A stretch of 64,000 nucleotides of DNA from Bacteroidaceae bacterium (lineage in GTDB: Bacteria; Bacteroidota; Bacteroidia; Bacteroidales; Bacteroidaceae), in NCBI GenBank assembly GCA_017560125.1, contig JAFYOS010000008.1, forward strand, positions 54,141-118,140. Direction: 5' to 3'. Position numbers and translations under genes: made by a program. The notes under the pieces were generated by a model. The model was not told the DNA's origin. It did not search any database and saw nothing but the letters and a program-made list of their open reading frames with translations. Below, piece by piece: positions 43,629 through 52,465 of the stretch. Numbering within the stretch: position 1 is the stretch's first letter; each line of letters starts with the position of its first letter.

Positions 43629-46600
43629 TCATTTGGGCAGAGTGAAACAGATTACAGTACCGTCGTTGCGGTCGTAAGCCTCCATTCGGCCACCATATAT
43701 TCCCATAAAATCTTCGTGCATGCGAACAATCTCCTTGGCAACAAGGAAGCCTGTTCCCGACAACGAATCGCCGCCAGCCACCAGGTTGTGCGACGATGGC
43801 ATGAACATGAGCGACAGCTCTTCGCTGCCCAAATGCCTACGCTCGTCGAGTATCTCCACGCACAACTGCCCATTCTCGGGCCTTGCACTTATCTGCAACG
43901 CGCCATCACCACCGGCAGCCACAAGCTCTGCCAGCAACGACTCCATGAGAAAGAGCACCAAATCCCTGTCACCATGGAACATTTCGCCCGATGCGCGATA
44001 TTGCAAATTTAATGAAATTCCAACACGTTTGGCGCGTTTTTTAGCAAAAGTAATGCTCTCGCCTACAATTTCGTCGATAGACAAGCGGGCCACATCGAAG
44101 GTGGCATCACTCGGTTTCTCGGCCGCACATGTAATGAGAACGCCATAGACGGAATTATAATATTCCATCAGTTCGAACATGACCGCCACACGCTCCTTGC
44201 GCGATGCATCGTCGCCACCCTCGGCCATGAGGCGCATTACGAGGTCGCGTATGCGGCTCGGGTAGTATATCGTCTCGTGCTTTATCATTGACAGCGAGTT
44301 ATCCATCACCTGATTCTGCACATGCAACATATTTTCTTCGTATTTTATCCTGCGGTTCTCCTCGACCAGTTCGTCGAAATTGCGGTATTCGCGCTCCATG
44401 CCCACAGCCGCATGATAGCCCGCCGAAGCCACGTAGCCAACAACCACTTCGAGCATCAGGCGCTCGTTGAACGAGATTGCATTCACCGCCTCGAAGGCCA
44501 CTACTCCAACGCATTTGTTACCCTCGGATGCAGAGACCAGCAATGGGAATAGCACTATCCTGCCATTGGCCACAACCGACATTTTCTCGTCCTCGAAGGC
44601 TTTCTGCATGTACAATTTCAGATGCTCGTACCCCGAGGGCGACGACGATGCATATTGCAGTTTGCCACCCGCCGCATCGCTTATAGCAACCTCGACCGCC
44701 GAGATACGCAACAGCTCGCTCAACGAGTCGAACAGCTCGTTGGCCAGCAAGGCAGCCAGTTCGCCCACCTCGAAGCGTGTGCCGTTTATTATTTTCAGCA
44801 TGCGACGGTTCACCTCGAGTGCCGTGTACATGTTCATGCGGTTTATCACGCAGTTTTTGAAATAATAGAGCAACGAGGCTAGCACAATAACCAGCAACAC
44901 GGTGAAACAGAGCACCACTGCCACCTGACAAATATTGGCCTGGCGGCGCGCTGTCAGATAGAACACCTCGAGCTCTTTATCTTCGTGCACCAGGCGATAG
45001 AGCGCCGTGTAGGCATTGTTATTGTAGCGGTAATCGTCCCAATATTGCAAAGCGAGCATAGCCACCGCCGACTCGTTGCGAACATCGAGGATATTGTAAT
45101 AGACCTCGTCCATGAGCGAATCGAGGCCAAAGCCCTCGTGCCACCACTGCACCTCGGCAGCCTCGCCGCTACCGCTGAGCACCAGCTTGTTGCCATTGCC
45201 GCCATTGGCCGCATAGAAACTATTCAGTTCGTCGAGCACGCGACCGGCATAGTAGAGCGTATTTTCGAATTGCCCGCTCACATTGGATAGATACACTGAA
45301 TCGGCAAGCGAGGTCACATGACCGAGCGGCCGCTGGGCATACAGCGCACAGGGCACAAACGACAACAGCACGAGCAAGGTTCTGATAACGCCACGCGGCA
45401 AGCGGAACGAGAAACGACTGCCGACACCCTTTTCGCTCTCTACGTTCATGCTGCACACCGAGAAGAAGGAGTCGGTTTTCTTGTATTTCTCTATGATTCC
45501 CTTGCAGTTCATAAGGCCGAAGCCACCACCCTTGTTCTTGCGAACAGCGTCGCCGCCATCGGCTCCAATGGTCGATGCATCGTAAACCTTTTCGTCCATG
45601 ATGGTGCGGATGTCATCGGCCGAAAGGCCCACGCCACTATCCTTGACCGATATTTCCACATAGCTATCCGCGCTGTCGGCCGTAACCTCCACCACACCAC
45701 CCTCGGGGGTGAATTTAGAAGCATTCTCGGCCAAGGTATTTATCATGAAAAGGGTGAGCGCCTTGTCGGCTTTCACTACCGCCGTCGTGGGGCGTACATT
45801 CAGTTTGATACCCTTGAGCATGAAGGCTTGGGCGCTCTTTGATATTATATCGAACAGCTCCTGCACGGTAAAATTCTCTATATTAAGGCTCAACTCGCCA
45901 CGGCGCATCTTAATCCAACGCTCGAGGATGGTGTTCAGCTCGCCTATCTTATCGGTAAGCTCGGCAACATATACAAGGCGCTTGCTCAATGCAGCGGCAT
46001 CGTCGTTGGCTACAGAGGATATTTTCCTTAGCTCGTTGTACATTCTGTTCATATAGGGCCTGATGCCCGATGCCACCGACAGGGCCGCACGCTTCATCAC
46101 ATTATCTCTTTTGTGCTCGCGCAGGTTCATTGCATAGGAGAGGTTCAGCTCCTCGATGCGCATGCGCTCGTCGCCCATATCGACGAGCTTGCACGACTCC
46201 ACCTTGGCCGCCTGCACATATGGCACAACAAGCTTCACAAAGGCGTTTGTATCGCCCGACGGCTTGCGCGAATAGACCAAACGCATTACCGTGGAGTCGT
46301 CTATCGGGTAGTCGCTCACAAATTCGCCCTCTGACGGTTCGTCGGGAGCGACCAACAAAAGCTGCTGCAATTCGCCGGTTATGGAACGCAACGACTGCGA
46401 CAACAACGCAGAGAGGTGGCTGTTCACATCGTCGCTATCCACAAATTCGCGCGTCAGGGGGAAGCGTGCCAGCTCTTTGCACAGCGACAGCAGACGCATC
46501 AGATTGGATGTGTATCTTCTGTTGCGACGACGCCATCGTTTCAGCAACACGACGAAAAGCACCAACGCCACGACAATGACGCCACAGAGCACCAAGATCA

Positions 46601-47879
46601 TGCGAAGCATGCGCTTTGCACCGTCGGCAGCGCTCTTGGCGCGGCTCTCTATCTCGCGGTTCTGTCGTATGACGCGAAGCAGGTCGAGATAGCTGTTGCG
46701 GTTCATATCCGATGCCTCCTTGTCGCCCAACGCCGCATAGGCACACGACACCTCGTTGCGGATGAGCAACATGCACTCGGGGATATTTATCATGCCCTCG
46801 ATAGACATGCGCATAATCTCCAGCGAATCCTCGGCCTGATAGAGCATATAGCGGGGCAATGTATCCAACGCGGGATAGTATTCAGCGTAATATCTGTTTA
46901 CCTCGTCGATGGCTATATCCGAAATATCAAGAGAGGTTTCGTATCTGCCGGCATAAATGTGGCACGAGGCCAGCAGGGCCAAGCCCTTGATGACCATATA
47001 GCGGTCGCCGCAATCGGCAAATTCGTCTAATGCCTGCTCGGCAAGATGGCACGACAAATCGTCCAGCGCCACGGAATCGCCACACAATCGCACAAAGCGA
47101 CCGGGCGAAAGCGCATAGAGAGAATCGACGACTACCGAATCGCGAAGCATCATCGAGGTCATCAGCTTATAGTGGGCCGACAACCATTTGTAGCCCGCGG
47201 TTTGCGACTGTGTCACTCCGCGGAACAGCGAGGCGAACCTATCGGCAAGCGTCTTTGTACGCAGCGACGAGGTTGCCAATCCCGCCATAAGCGCCGAGGC
47301 CGTATCGGGCACCTGGGACAACAAGCCGGTAACCTTGCCAACGGCCTCCTGGTACTCCTTGTATAGTCCAAGGCCGGCAAAATAGTTGGCCGACACGGCA
47401 TTGTAGTCTATCAGAAGCCTGTTGAAACGCAGCACGTAGATATCGGAAAGCGAGGCCATCTCCTCGTCGATGCGATGGATGCTGCGCATGGCGTCGGCAC
47501 GATAATCGAAGAATTCCTTGTTTGCCGACACCCTGTTGCACAGGCGCATCATGCCCACATTGGCCTCGAGGCGGTCGAGCTCGTTCGACGCGGTGGATAT
47601 CACGCTGTCGTATATGGCCGCCGCACGCTTGTAGTCCATCTCCATCATGGCTACATAAGCCTTGCTGTTCATAAGGAAGGCCATGCAATCGACATCGTCC
47701 TCGGCCTGAATAACGCTATCGACCACTGAGCCGAAAAGTTCCATTCCCATGTAGCGCATTGAGGCAAGCTCGTTATGCAACGAGTCGCATCGCTCGCCTG
47801 AATGGAACGATGTAAAATTATTGCATGCCGTAGTCAGCGACAACAGCAACAAAAGCAATAGCGCATGGAACTGCCTCAT
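43629..47879 (-). CDS. Giant double sensor histidine kinase (DUF5112/DUF5113-type)
   Basis: A 1416-residue sensor. Start at ATG 47879 (MRQFHALLLLLLLSLTTAC) gives a lipoprotein-like leader. Residues 20-415 are helical TPR-like repeats outside the membrane, with a helix at about 427-446. A first kinase core follows: N-box NTLAENASKF near 714, G1 KDSGVGLS near 746, G2 KGGGFGLMN near 784. At about 831-849 a signal-peptide-like stretch (RTLLVLLSFVPCALYAQ) opens a second unit: helical sensor, helix at about 982-1006, GAF-like region, H-box IKHETIYYP (His1201), and a degenerate ATPase domain to the end. Together with the regulator gene 21 nt downstream it forms a two-component pair. The signal is unknown. 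Confidence 0.85.
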   Translation of the reverse strand: MRQFHALLLLLLLSLTTACNNFTSFHSGERCDSLHNELASMRYMGMELFGSVVDSVIQAEDDVDCMAFLMNSKAYVAMMEMDYKRAAAIYDSVISTASNELDRLEANVGMMRLCNRVSANKEFFDYRADAMRSIHRIDEEMASLSDIYVLRFNRLLIDYNAVSANYFAGLGLYKEYQEAVGKVTGLLSQVPDTASALMAGLATSSLRTKTLADRFASLFRGVTQSQTAGYKWLSAHYKLMTSMMLRDSVVVDSLYALSPGRFVRLCGDSVALDDLSCHLAEQALDEFADCGDRYMVIKGLALLASCHIYAGRYETSLDISDIAIDEVNRYYAEYYPALDTLPRYMLYQAEDSLEIMRMSIEGMINIPECMLLIRNEVSCAYAALGDKEASDMNRNSYLDLLRVIRQNREIESRAKSAADGAKRMLRMILVLCGVIVVALVLFVVLLKRWRRRNRRYTSNLMRLLSLCKELARFPLTREFVDSDDVNSHLSALLSQSLRSITGELQQLLLVAPDEPSEGEFVSDYPIDDSTVMRLVYSRKPSGDTNAFVKLVVPYVQAAKVESCKLVDMGDERMRIEELNLSYAMNLREHKRDNVMKRAALSVASGIRPYMNRMYNELRKISSVANDDAAALSKRLVYVAELTDKIGELNTILERWIKMRRGELSLNIENFTVQELFDIISKSAQAFMLKGIKLNVRPTTAVVKADKALTLFMINTLAENASKFTPEGGVVEVTADSADSYVEISVKDSGVGLSADDIRTIMDEKVYDASTIGADGGDAVRKNKGGGFGLMNCKGIIEKYKKTDSFFSVCSMNVESEKGVGSRFSFRLPRGVIRTLLVLLSFVPCALYAQRPLGHVTSLADSVYLSNVSGQFENTLYYAGRVLDELNSFYAANGGNGNKLVLSGSGEAAEVQWWHEGFGLDSLMDEVYYNILDVRNESAVAMLALQYWDDYRYNNNAYTALYRLVHEDKELEVFYLTARRQANICQVAVVLCFTVLLVIVLASLLYYFKNCVINRMNMYTALEVNRRMLKIINGTRFEVGELAALLANELFDSLSELLRISAVEVAISDAAGGKLQYASSSPSGYEHLKLYMQKAFEDEKMSVVANGRIVLFPLLVSASEGNKCVGVVAFEAVNAISFNERLMLEVVVGYVASAGYHAAVGMEREYRNFDELVEENRRIKYEENMLHVQNQVMDNSLSMIKHETIYYPSRIRDLVMRLMAEGGDDASRKERVAVMFELMEYYNSVYGVLITCAAEKPSDATFDVARLSIDEIVGESITFAKKRAKRVGISLNLQYRASGEMFHGDRDLVLFLMESLLAELVAAGGDGALQISARPENGQLCVEILDERRHLGSEELSLMFMPSSHNLVAGGDSLSGTGFLVAKEIVRMHEDFMGIYGGRMEAYDRNDGTVICFTLPK

Positions 47880-47898
47880 AGTGGGGATATATCTGTCG

Positions 47899-47906
47899 CT
47901 AAGATA
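47899..47906 (-). promoter_or_regulatory. -7-like element of sensor kinase operon
   Basis: TATCTTAG on the minus strand, 19 nt before ATG 47879; one base off consensus. Confidence 0.4.
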
Positions 47907-47996
47907 ATACTTATCGCGCAAATTCGGAAATATGCGCCTCTTTTTGCAGTATATTTAGCTACACAGACGCCAATAAAACGGTGCGATACAAAAGAA

Positions 47997-48027
47997 ACGA
48001 CCCCGCGTAATCACTACGGGGAGTCGT
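47997..48027 (-). terminator. Terminator-like hairpin upstream of sensor kinase gene
   Basis: Arms ACGACCCCGCGTA and TACGGGGAGTCGT pair at 11 of 13 positions. Read on the minus strand it is followed by TTTCTTTTG. It could be a second terminator of the ribosomal operon. Confidence 0.45.
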
Positions 48028-48138
48028 TCGGGGAATTGAATGATTAAGAAAAAGTAATATCTTTTGTATCAGAATTGCTCTATTCCTTTTCATTCATATA
48101 ACATTAAAGGGATATTTTTGTTCGCCATAAACAAAAAA

Positions 48139-48165
48139 AGAGGCTTCCCATGATGGAAAGCCTCT
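48139..48165 (-). terminator. Terminator of rpsF-rpsR-rplI operon
   Basis: AGAGGCTTCC (48139-48148) pairs with GGAAAGCCTCT (48155-48165) with one bulge; a T-run follows on the minus strand. Confidence 0.85.
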
Positions 48166-48190
48166 CTATGTTATAGAAAAGTATTCTATA

Positions 48191-48643
48191 TTATTCAGCA
48201 GCAGCCTCAGCAACTACAGTGAAAGGAACCTTAACAGAAACCTCTCTGTGCAATTTGATTGTTGCTGCGTACTCGCCTACCTCCTTAGCTGCGTCAACAA
48301 CGATGATCTTGCGATCGATTTCGAAGCCGAGCTTAGCAAGCTCCTCAGCAATCTGGATTGAACCTACTGAACCGTAGATAGCACCTGTCTCGCTAGCCTT
48401 AGCTGCGATTGTCAATGCTACGGGAGCAAGTTTTGCTGCCAACTCCTCAGCGTCAGCCTTAATCTTAGCCAACTTGTGAGCGCGCTGTTTCAATTCCTCA
48501 GCCAAAGCCTTCTTTGCAGAAGGAGTAGCTACAATTGCTTTTCCGGTAGGAATCAAGAAGTTACGACCGTAACCATTCTTCACCTTAACGATATCATTCT
48601 TGTATCCAAGATTGATAACATCTTCTTTAAGTATAATCTCCAT
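48191..48643 (-). CDS. rplI: 50S ribosomal protein L9
   Basis: A 150-residue protein of normal L9 length: MEIILKEDVINLGYKNDIV, then VKNGYGRNFLIPTGKA (the conserved rRNA-binding N-domain), a long central helix rich in Lys/Ala and a C-terminal domain with EIDRKIIVV. It ends Ala/Glu-rich (VVAEAAAE). Last gene of the S6-S18-L9 operon, with a 20-nt gap after S18. Confidence 0.97.
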   Translation of the reverse strand: MEIILKEDVINLGYKNDIVKVKNGYGRNFLIPTGKAIVATPSAKKALAEELKQRAHKLAKIKADAEELAAKLAPVALTIAAKASETGAIYGSVGSIQIAEELAKLGFEIDRKIIVVDAAKEVGEYAATIKLHREVSVKVPFTVVAEAAAE

Positions 48644-48663
48644 ATATTGTTCCTCCGAATTTA

Positions 48664-48933
48664 TTATTTCATCAAATCAGTTACAAAGGGCAGCAAAGCC
48701 AAGTGACGAGCACGTTTAACGGCCTGTGCGATACGACGCTGGAATTTCAATGAAGTACCTGTGATACGACGGGGAAGCAACTTACCCTGCTCGTTCAAGA
48801 ATTTCTTCAAGAATTCGGGATCTTTATAGTCGATATACTTGATGCCATTCTTTTTGAAACGGCAATATTTTTTCTTTTTGATATCTACCGAAGGCGGGGT
48901 CAAATATCTGATTTCCGAAGGTGTCTGTGCCAT
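48664..48933 (-). CDS. rpsR: 30S ribosomal protein S18
   Basis: An 89-residue protein: [20 protein letters not shown] with the usual Cys, then [17 protein letters not shown], and [20 protein letters not shown] at the C-terminus. Slightly extended N-terminus ([14 protein letters not shown]) as in other Bacteroidetes. It binds S6 on the small subunit platform; the S6 gene lies 2 nt upstream. Confidence 0.97.
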   Translation of the reverse strand: MAQTPSEIRYLTPPSVDIKKKKYCRFKKNGIKYIDYKDPEFLKKFLNEQGKLLPRRITGTSLKFQRRIAQAVKRARHLALLPFVTDLMK

Positions 48934-48935
48934 AA

Positions 48936-49277
48936 TTAATCCTCCTTTTTAGCTTTTAAACTTCTTCTCTTGGCAGCGTACTCTGCTGCATACTTATCTA
49001 ACTTAACAACCAAAGAACGAATTACGCGCTCGTCACGACGATACTGCAATTCGAGTTTTGAAATTACTGTAGGAGCTGCATTGAACTCGAACATTACATA
49101 AAATCCGGTTGTTTTCTTCTCGATGGGGTAAGCCAATTTCTTAAGACCCCAGTTCTCTTCATTGACAATCTCTGCGCCTTCGGCAGTGAGGATGCCTTTG
49201 AATTTCTCTACCGCTTCCTTCATCTGAACCTCAGACAAAACGGGAGTTAAAATGAAAACGGTTTCGTATTGATTCAT
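48936..49277 (-). CDS. rpsF: 30S ribosomal protein S6
   Basis: A 113-residue protein: [16 protein letters not shown], then [20 protein letters not shown] and the S6 ending [16 protein letters not shown]. First gene of the operon, preceded by the clearest promoter in the window. S6 with S18 often binds its own leader mRNA for feedback, but I cannot demonstrate such a structure here. Confidence 0.97.
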   Translation of the reverse strand: MNQYETVFILTPVLSEVQMKEAVEKFKGILTAEGAEIVNEENWGLKKLAYPIEKKTTGFYVMFEFNAAPTVISKLELQYRRDERVIRSLVVKLDKYAAEYAAKRRSLKAKKED

Positions 49278-49700
49278 ACTAATTAATAAATAGGTTAAAC
49301 ATTCGTTTTACTAAACGCGGGTGCAAAGGTAGGTATTTTTTTTTATTCTACAAAGCTTTAGCACAATCTTTTTATATTTATAGCATAATTCAAGGCACAC
49401 AGACAAGCACGAGAAGGATTTTCACCGACACAAACAACCTTAAAAACCCTTCGGAGACATCAAAAACCAGTCGCAGGTCATTTTTGGGGAATAGCGATAG
49501 ATATACGCATCCCCAAACGACCATTAAATACTGTCGAACAGACAAAAATGGCGCCCGAGGGTGAATATTCCACAACAAAAATCAATGGCGATTGCAATAA
49601 TTTCAAAACTATTCTCTGAATTTTCAGAAAAAAATTTCGTTCTCTGAATAATTATGTGTTACTTTGTAAACGGAAAATAATATTAAACAATATAAACGCT
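49278..49700. other. Intergenic region upstream of rpsF
   Basis: 423 nt without a credible gene. It contains the rpsF promoter near 49324-49354, an imperfect stem-loop at 49486-49514 (GGGGA and TCCCC arms with inner GCG/CGC) and a TTACTTTG -7-like element at 49659-49666 before the small membrane protein gene. A small RNA in 49380-49600 cannot be excluded. Confidence 0.5.
49324..49354 (-). promoter_or_regulatory. rpsF promoter, full Bacteroidetes type
   Basis: On the minus strand TTTG (49351-49354), 19-nt spacer, TACCTTTG (49324-49331): exact match to the TTTG-N19-TAnnTTTG consensus. It lies 46 nt before the start codon. Confidence 0.85.
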
Positions 49701-49886
49701 ATGAATTCCAATCTTAAAATGCTTGGTCTTGCCCTCATCATCATAGGTGCAATACTGTTGATACTCAGTTATTTCCTTGGCTGGACCAATAACAACGCAG
49801 TGCAGTTCGGTTCGCTTTCGGCTATGATTGTAGGCCTCATCGCTTACATCATTTTCAGCAAAAAGGCTCTCGAGGAGAACAAGTAA
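49701..49886 (+). CDS. Small two-helix membrane protein
   Basis: A 61-residue protein starting MNSNLKMLGLALIIIGAILL. Two hydrophobic helices (about residues 6-27 and 36-54) are joined by GWTNNNAV, with a charged end SKKALEENK. It resembles the small DUF3098/YqaE-like hydrophobic proteins common in Bacteroidetes, but I cannot assign a family. ATG 49701 chosen because the leader before it is AT-rich and follows the -7-like element. It is followed by a bidirectional terminator. Confidence 0.7.
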   Translation: MNSNLKMLGLALIIIGAILLILSYFLGWTNNNAVQFGSLSAMIVGLIAYIIFSKKALEENK

Positions 49887-49918
49887 AACCGACACCAACA
49901 TTCAATAACGCAAAAAAA

Positions 49919-49937
49919 GGAACTCCATTGGAGTTCC
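49919..49937. terminator. Bidirectional terminator between small membrane protein and rprY
   Basis: GGAACTCC (49919-49926), ATT loop, GGAGTTCC (49930-49937), with A-run before and T-run after. Confidence 0.9.
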
Positions 49938-49994
49938 TTTTTTGCGTTTATTACGATTACCCGCGACGCCAACCGCCGCAGGCAATCACATATA

Positions 49995-50696
49995 TCAGGC
50001 ATCCTGCTCGGGAGTGATGAGCTTATAGCCCTTGCCGTGGATGTTTATAATCTCGATGCTCTCGTCGGCCTTCAGATGCTTGCGCAGCTTGGTGATATAG
50101 ACATCCATGCTTCGTGCATTGAAGTAGTTGTCGTCAATCCAAATGGTCTTGAGTGCAAAATCGCGTTGCAAAATCTCGTTGGCATGCGCACACAACAGGC
50201 CCAGCAGTTCAGTTTCCTTGGTGGTGAGCTTTGTCTGCTGTCCATCAATCGACAGCAACTGCTTCTGTGTATCGAACTGGAAGCGACCGATTTTATACAC
50301 CGAGCTCTCCTTGTTCTTCTTGCCACAGACGCGACGCAAAATAGCCTCGATGCGGAAAACAAGCTCCTCCATGCTGAAAGGCTTGGTGATATAGTCGTCG
50401 GCACCAATCTTGAAGCCTTCGAGTATATCCTCCTTCAAGGTTTTTGCAGTGAGGAATATTATGGGGATATTCGAATTGGCAGCGCGAATCTCCTGAGCAA
50501 GTGTAAATCCATCCTTGATAGGCATCATTACATCGAGTACACATATATCGAATTTTCCTTTAAGAAAAGCCTTGAAACCAGCATCGCCATCGGCGCACAG
50601 CTCGGCGTTATATCCTTTTGCCTGTAAATACTCTCTGAGCAACATTCCGAGGTTCTCGTCATCCTCGCACAGCAAAATACTCTGTTTCTCTTCCAT
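49995..50696 (-). CDS. rprY: OmpR-family response regulator (RprY)
   Basis: A 233-residue regulator: receiver domain with acidic EDD at 11-13, phospho-acceptor Asp55 in VLDVMMPIKDG, FLTAKT and Lys in DDYITKPF. A winged-helix OmpR/PhoB DNA-binding domain follows (LTTKETELLGLL, RDFALKTIW, DVYITKLRKHLK, NIHGKGYKL). Similarity to the Bacteroides RprY regulator is strong by eye. It lies 6 nt after the RprX kinase gene. RprY in Bacteroides relatives is linked to stress and envelope gene control. Confidence 0.9.
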   Translation of the reverse strand: MEEKQSILLCEDDENLGMLLREYLQAKGYNAELCADGDAGFKAFLKGKFDICVLDVMMPIKDGFTLAQEIRAANSNIPIIFLTAKTLKEDILEGFKIGADDYITKPFSMEELVFRIEAILRRVCGKKNKESSVYKIGRFQFDTQKQLLSIDGQQTKLTTKETELLGLLCAHANEILQRDFALKTIWIDDNYFNARSMDVYITKLRKHLKADESIEIINIHGKGYKLITPEQDA

Positions 50697-50702
50697 AATT
50701 TT

Positions 50703-52244
50703 TTATTTTAATGGTAATACAATTATAAAATTTGTTCCTATGCCCATCTCGCTCTCGGCACGGATGCTACCCCTGTGCGCCTGTATAATCTGCTTGACAT
50801 AGGCGAGGCCAAGACCGAAGCCCTTCACATCGTGTATATTTCCGGTCTGCACTCTATAAAATTTATCAAATATCTTTTTCAGGTTGTCCTTGCTTATTCC
50901 AATGCCGTTGTCCTGGATGGAGAGCATGAAATTGTCGTTCGAATTCCATGTGTGAATATTCAGCAACAGGGGCTCGTCCTGTCGTTTATACTTCACCGCG
51001 TTGTCCATCAGGTTGAACACCACGTTGGTGAAATGCATTTCATCGACATAGACAAAGGGGTCCTCGGCCTCGAGGTTCGAGATGATTTTTCCACCACCCT
51101 GCTCCACCTTTACGGCGAAGGTATTTATAACTCCGTTTATAAGCTCGTTGGCATCGAGTTCCTTCATCTTGAGCGACGCATTATCGCTATTCTCGAACAT
51201 CGACATCTGCAACACCTTGTCCACCTGGAAACGAAGACGCTTGGTCTCGCTGGTTATCACCCCCGAGAGCTTTCCGAACATCGAAGGCGATTTTGCGACC
51301 GAAGGATCCTGAAGCATCTGCGCAGCCAACGATATTGTGGAAATAGGCGTCTTGAATTCATGCGTCATATTATTTATAAAATCGTTTTTAATCTCGGACA
51401 CCTTCTTCTGCCTTATGAACAGATAGACAGTAATAAAGAATGTTACCAGCAATACCATGATAAGGATTGTCGAAGGTATCATAAATTTAACCGAATTATA
51501 AATATATTTGTTCAGCGTGGCGGCAGGAAACGATATTTCGAGCACGCCCATGCGGTTCGGCGGGTCGTTCTTGAAAAGCAGTTCCTTGTAGGCGTTATTG
51601 TCGTCGCCGTCGCGATACTCGGCGCAACGGTAAATCTCCTTGCCGTCGGCACCCAGCACCCTCACATGATAGGGCAGGTCTATGCCGTTGCTCTCGAGCT
51701 CGGCCTTCAGGTCCTGATGAAGTTTTCTGAAATTCACTCTGTGGGACAAGGGCTTTTCGCTTGCCTGATAGAGCATGTTATACACCACCTCGTCGAGCAG
51801 AGCACGCTGGTACATGTATCGTGTCTTGAGCGTTTCGAGCGAAAGGCGCTGCGCCTCTTTAAGCGTCATCTGTCGCTTACTGGACGAGCGGTTAACCTTG
51901 GTCAACGGGTTGGCCGGGTTGTTCATGATGGTCTTCATTTCGAAAACCGACTGAATATTTCCATCGTCGGAGGTCACGAAATAGCTATGCTCAAGCTCCA
52001 GCACATTGTTGCTGTTAATATTTGATTTCTGAATATCTTTCTGAATGTTTTTCGTCAAGTAGTATTTCATTTCGGAAAGCTCCAGATTGTATGCAGTCTG
52101 GTAAAGACTGCGGCGCACACCCTCGTCGAAATGCTCGCGACGCATGCGTCCGATTGCGTTGATATAATCGACCTGCATGTACAGCAGTCCTAGGCACGAG
52201 AGCACCATCACTGCACCAATTATCCATATCGTCATCTTCTTCAT
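50703..52244 (-). CDS. rprX: Sensor histidine kinase (RprX)
   Basis: A 513-residue sensor with a membrane helix at residues 6-23, a periplasmic domain to about 250, and a second helix near 254-278. The H-box is NNMTHEFKTPIST (His295), followed by the N-box NLMDNAVKYK, G1 IQDNGIGIS and G2 GFGLGLAYV. Architecture and spacing match RprX of Bacteroides, and rprY follows immediately. The -7 element at 52249 nearly touches the first ATG, so translation may be leaderless or start at Met4. Confidence 0.92.
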   Translation of the reverse strand: MKKMTIWIIGAVMVLSCLGLLYMQVDYINAIGRMRREHFDEGVRRSLYQTAYNLELSEMKYYLTKNIQKDIQKSNINSNNVLELEHSYFVTSDDGNIQSVFEMKTIMNNPANPLTKVNRSSSKRQMTLKEAQRLSLETLKTRYMYQRALLDEVVYNMLYQASEKPLSHRVNFRKLHQDLKAELESNGIDLPYHVRVLGADGKEIYRCAEYRDGDDNNAYKELLFKNDPPNRMGVLEISFPAATLNKYIYNSVKFMIPSTILIMVLLVTFFITVYLFIRQKKVSEIKNDFINNMTHEFKTPISTISLAAQMLQDPSVAKSPSMFGKLSGVITSETKRLRFQVDKVLQMSMFENSDNASLKMKELDANELINGVINTFAVKVEQGGGKIISNLEAEDPFVYVDEMHFTNVVFNLMDNAVKYKRQDEPLLLNIHTWNSNDNFMLSIQDNGIGISKDNLKKIFDKFYRVQTGNIHDVKGFGLGLAYVKQIIQAHRGSIRAESEMGIGTNFIIVLPLK

Positions 52245-52248
52245 GCCG

Positions 52249-52256
52249 CAAATATA
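52249..52256 (-). promoter_or_regulatory. -7 element abutting rprX start
   Basis: TATATTTG on the minus strand ends 4 nt before ATG 52244; the expected transcript start falls at the codon. No good TTTG at -33. Confidence 0.5.
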
Positions 52257-52417
52257 TCAGAAGATATCGGTTAAACCTAACAACTTAACACCATTTAATT
52301 TCTTTTTTTCTTAAATTAACAATAAACAGATTTATAATTAACAAAAAAGCAACCATAAATGCAATATTAGCTAAAATACAGAGAAAACAGAATGTGTTTT
52401 AAGTTAAAAACAAAAAA

Positions 52418-52444
52418 ACGGCCGCCAATTTGTTTGGCGACCGT
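52418..52444 (-). terminator. Terminator of EF-G paralogue gene
   Basis: ACGG-GCCAA (52418-52428) pairs with TTGGC-CCGT (52434-52444) with a small internal loop; a T-run follows on the minus strand. Confidence 0.8.
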
Positions 52445-52465
52445 TTTTCTATCTTTTTTTTAATT

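Larger units (their letters stand above)
47880..48190. other. Intergenic region between rplI and the sensor kinase gene
   Basis: 311 nt without a credible gene. It holds the kinase -7-like element (47899-47906) and two hairpins (47997-48027 and 48139-48165). Confidence 0.7.

Noticed and set aside
49390-49578. 62-codon minus-strand frame upstream of rpsF
   Set aside because: No recognisable features, no promoter, and composition unlike neighbouring coding DNA.
50775-52025. 416-codon + strand frame opposite rprX
   Set aside because: His/Leu-rich antisense translation of a clearly recognised histidine kinase gene.
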